Of a stretch of 6,006 bases of DNA, positions 5,556 to 6,006 are shown piece by piece. The translations under genes and the position numbers were made by a program. Under the pieces are notes generated by a model. The model did no database searches. It saw only the letters and a program-made list of their open reading frames with translations, and had not been told where the DNA came from. The stretch covers positions 1 through 6,006 of the forward strand of contig JAHFBX010000199.1 in assembly GCA_023249815.1 (NCBI GenBank), written 5' to 3'. Numbering within the stretch: position 1 is the first letter of the stretch; every line of letters begins with the position of its first letter. The stretch is from Candidatus Eiseniibacteriota bacterium (GTDB lineage Bacteria > Eisenbacteria > RBG-16-71-46).

Positions 5556-6006
5556 AACCGGGATCGGAGCGTCGCGAGCGGGGCGCGGTGGGGCCGACGC
5601 GGAGGCATGGGAGGACGTCCCCGCGCAGCTTCACATCGCTGCTCCTGGTCGTACTGGCGCTCGCGTCAGGCGCGGCACTACCCGCACGCGCCGCCGAGAG
5701 CGACTTCGTCGCGCGTGACTTCCGGTTCGTCTCCGGCGAGACGCTGCCCGAACTCCGGCTGCACGTGCTCACGCTGGGCACGCTCCGGCGCGATGCGCGG
5801 GGCCATGCGACGAATGCCGTGCTCGTGCTGCACGGTACCGGCGGCACGGGCCGCCAGTTCCTGGCGCGCCAGTTCGCGGACGAGCTCTACGGAAAGGGCC
5901 AGCCGCTCGACACCACCGCGATGTTCGTGATCCTGCCCGACGGCATCGGGCACGGTCGCTCGAGCAAGCCGAGTGACGGGCTCCACATGCGGTTTCCCAA
6001 GTACGA
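5552..6006 (+). CDS. Secreted alpha/beta-fold hydrolase, homoserine-acetyltransferase-like; 3' end outside the window
   Basis: The frame opens at ATG 5552 (GGAGG at 5537-5541, spacer 10) and remains open to the window end, giving 151 residues. An Arg-rich n-region of about 26 residues precedes a hydrophobic stretch (27-43) and a probable cleavage near ARA (45-47), so the product is exported. The mature part has the early alpha/beta-hydrolase elements. These are a first strand pair (FRFVSGETLPELRLHVLTLGTL), strand beta3 and oxyanion loop NAVLVLHGTGGTG (88-100), and AMFVILPDGIGHGRSSKP (123-140), as in the MetX and esterase superfamily. The nucleophile elbow, Asp and His lie beyond the window. 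A true MetX is cytoplasmic and lacks a signal peptide, so a periplasmic esterase or amidase is more likely. It overlaps the transporter stop by 4 bases. The long n-region leaves a later start possible, but none with a better SD was seen. Confidence 0.78.
   Translation, partial: MKPGSERRERGAVGPTRRHGRTSPRSFTSLLLVVLALASGAALPARAAESDFVARDFRFVSGETLPELRLHVLTLGTLRRDARGHATNAVLVLHGTGGTGRQFLARQFADELYGKGQPLDTTAMFVILPDGIGHGRSSKPSDGLHMRFPKY

Noticed and set aside
5552..5640. Twin-arginine (Tat) signal in the hydrolase n-region
   Set aside because: The Arg pairs (RRE, RRH) are not in an S-R-R-x-F-L-K context and lie some distance from the hydrophobic core, so a Sec signal is the simpler reading.
1..6006. 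CRISPR arrays, tRNA or rRNA genes, insertion sequences, attachment sites
   Set aside because: No regularly spaced repeats, cloverleaf sequence, transposase or recombinase motifs, or terminal inverted repeats were found on reading both strands.

Overview
This is a 6 kb stretch of very GC-rich bacterial chromosome with strong G/C preference at third codon positions. Genes are densely packed and there is no sign of a mobile element, CRISPR array, tRNA or rRNA. The gene content fits a soil- or sediment-type Gram-negative phylum such as Gemmatimonadota, Eisenbacteria or Myxococcota: a DUF4350-like secreted protein, a tiny Arm-type DNA-binding-like protein, an AmpG-like transporter and a secreted MetX-like hydrolase. 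No marker gene is present, so the phylum is a guess.

Layout. (1) 1-591: the 3' end of an aconitase-family [4Fe-4S] hydratase. (2) 625-2558: a CPBP-family membrane protease overlapping by ATGA a secreted DUF4350-like protein, so these two are translationally coupled. (3) 2636-2818: a 60-residue orphan protein that looks like an integrase Arm or AP2-like DNA-binding domain. (4) 2881-2914: a perfect 14-bp hairpin separating it from a convergent gene. (5) 2921-3076, minus strand: a 51-residue cysteine-rich protein ending in three C-x-C-G repeats. (6) 3376-4218: a secreted, probably outer-membrane beta-barrel protein of unknown function, followed by a 10-bp hairpin. (7) 4314-5555: an AmpG-like MFS transporter overlapping by ATGA a secreted alpha/beta hydrolase of the homoserine-acetyltransferase-like group (5552 to beyond the window end).

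The most interesting part is the roughly 300 bp between the cysteine-rich gene and the beta-barrel gene, which are transcribed divergently. Each gene is preceded, in its own direction, by the same bipartite element TGTAAGA-N15-CGTCAGC. All 14 fixed bases and the spacer length are identical, while the spacers differ. The architecture resembles promoters read by extracytoplasmic-function (ECF) sigma factors. It suggests that a cysteine-rich metallothionein-like or RiPP-like peptide and an envelope barrel protein belong to one stress regulon whose sigma factor lies outside the window.

The remaining genes look like ordinary chromosomal content: central metabolism, membrane proteolysis, transport and periplasmic hydrolysis. 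The two coupled pairs (protease with DUF4350 protein, transporter with hydrolase) are the clearest functional units.
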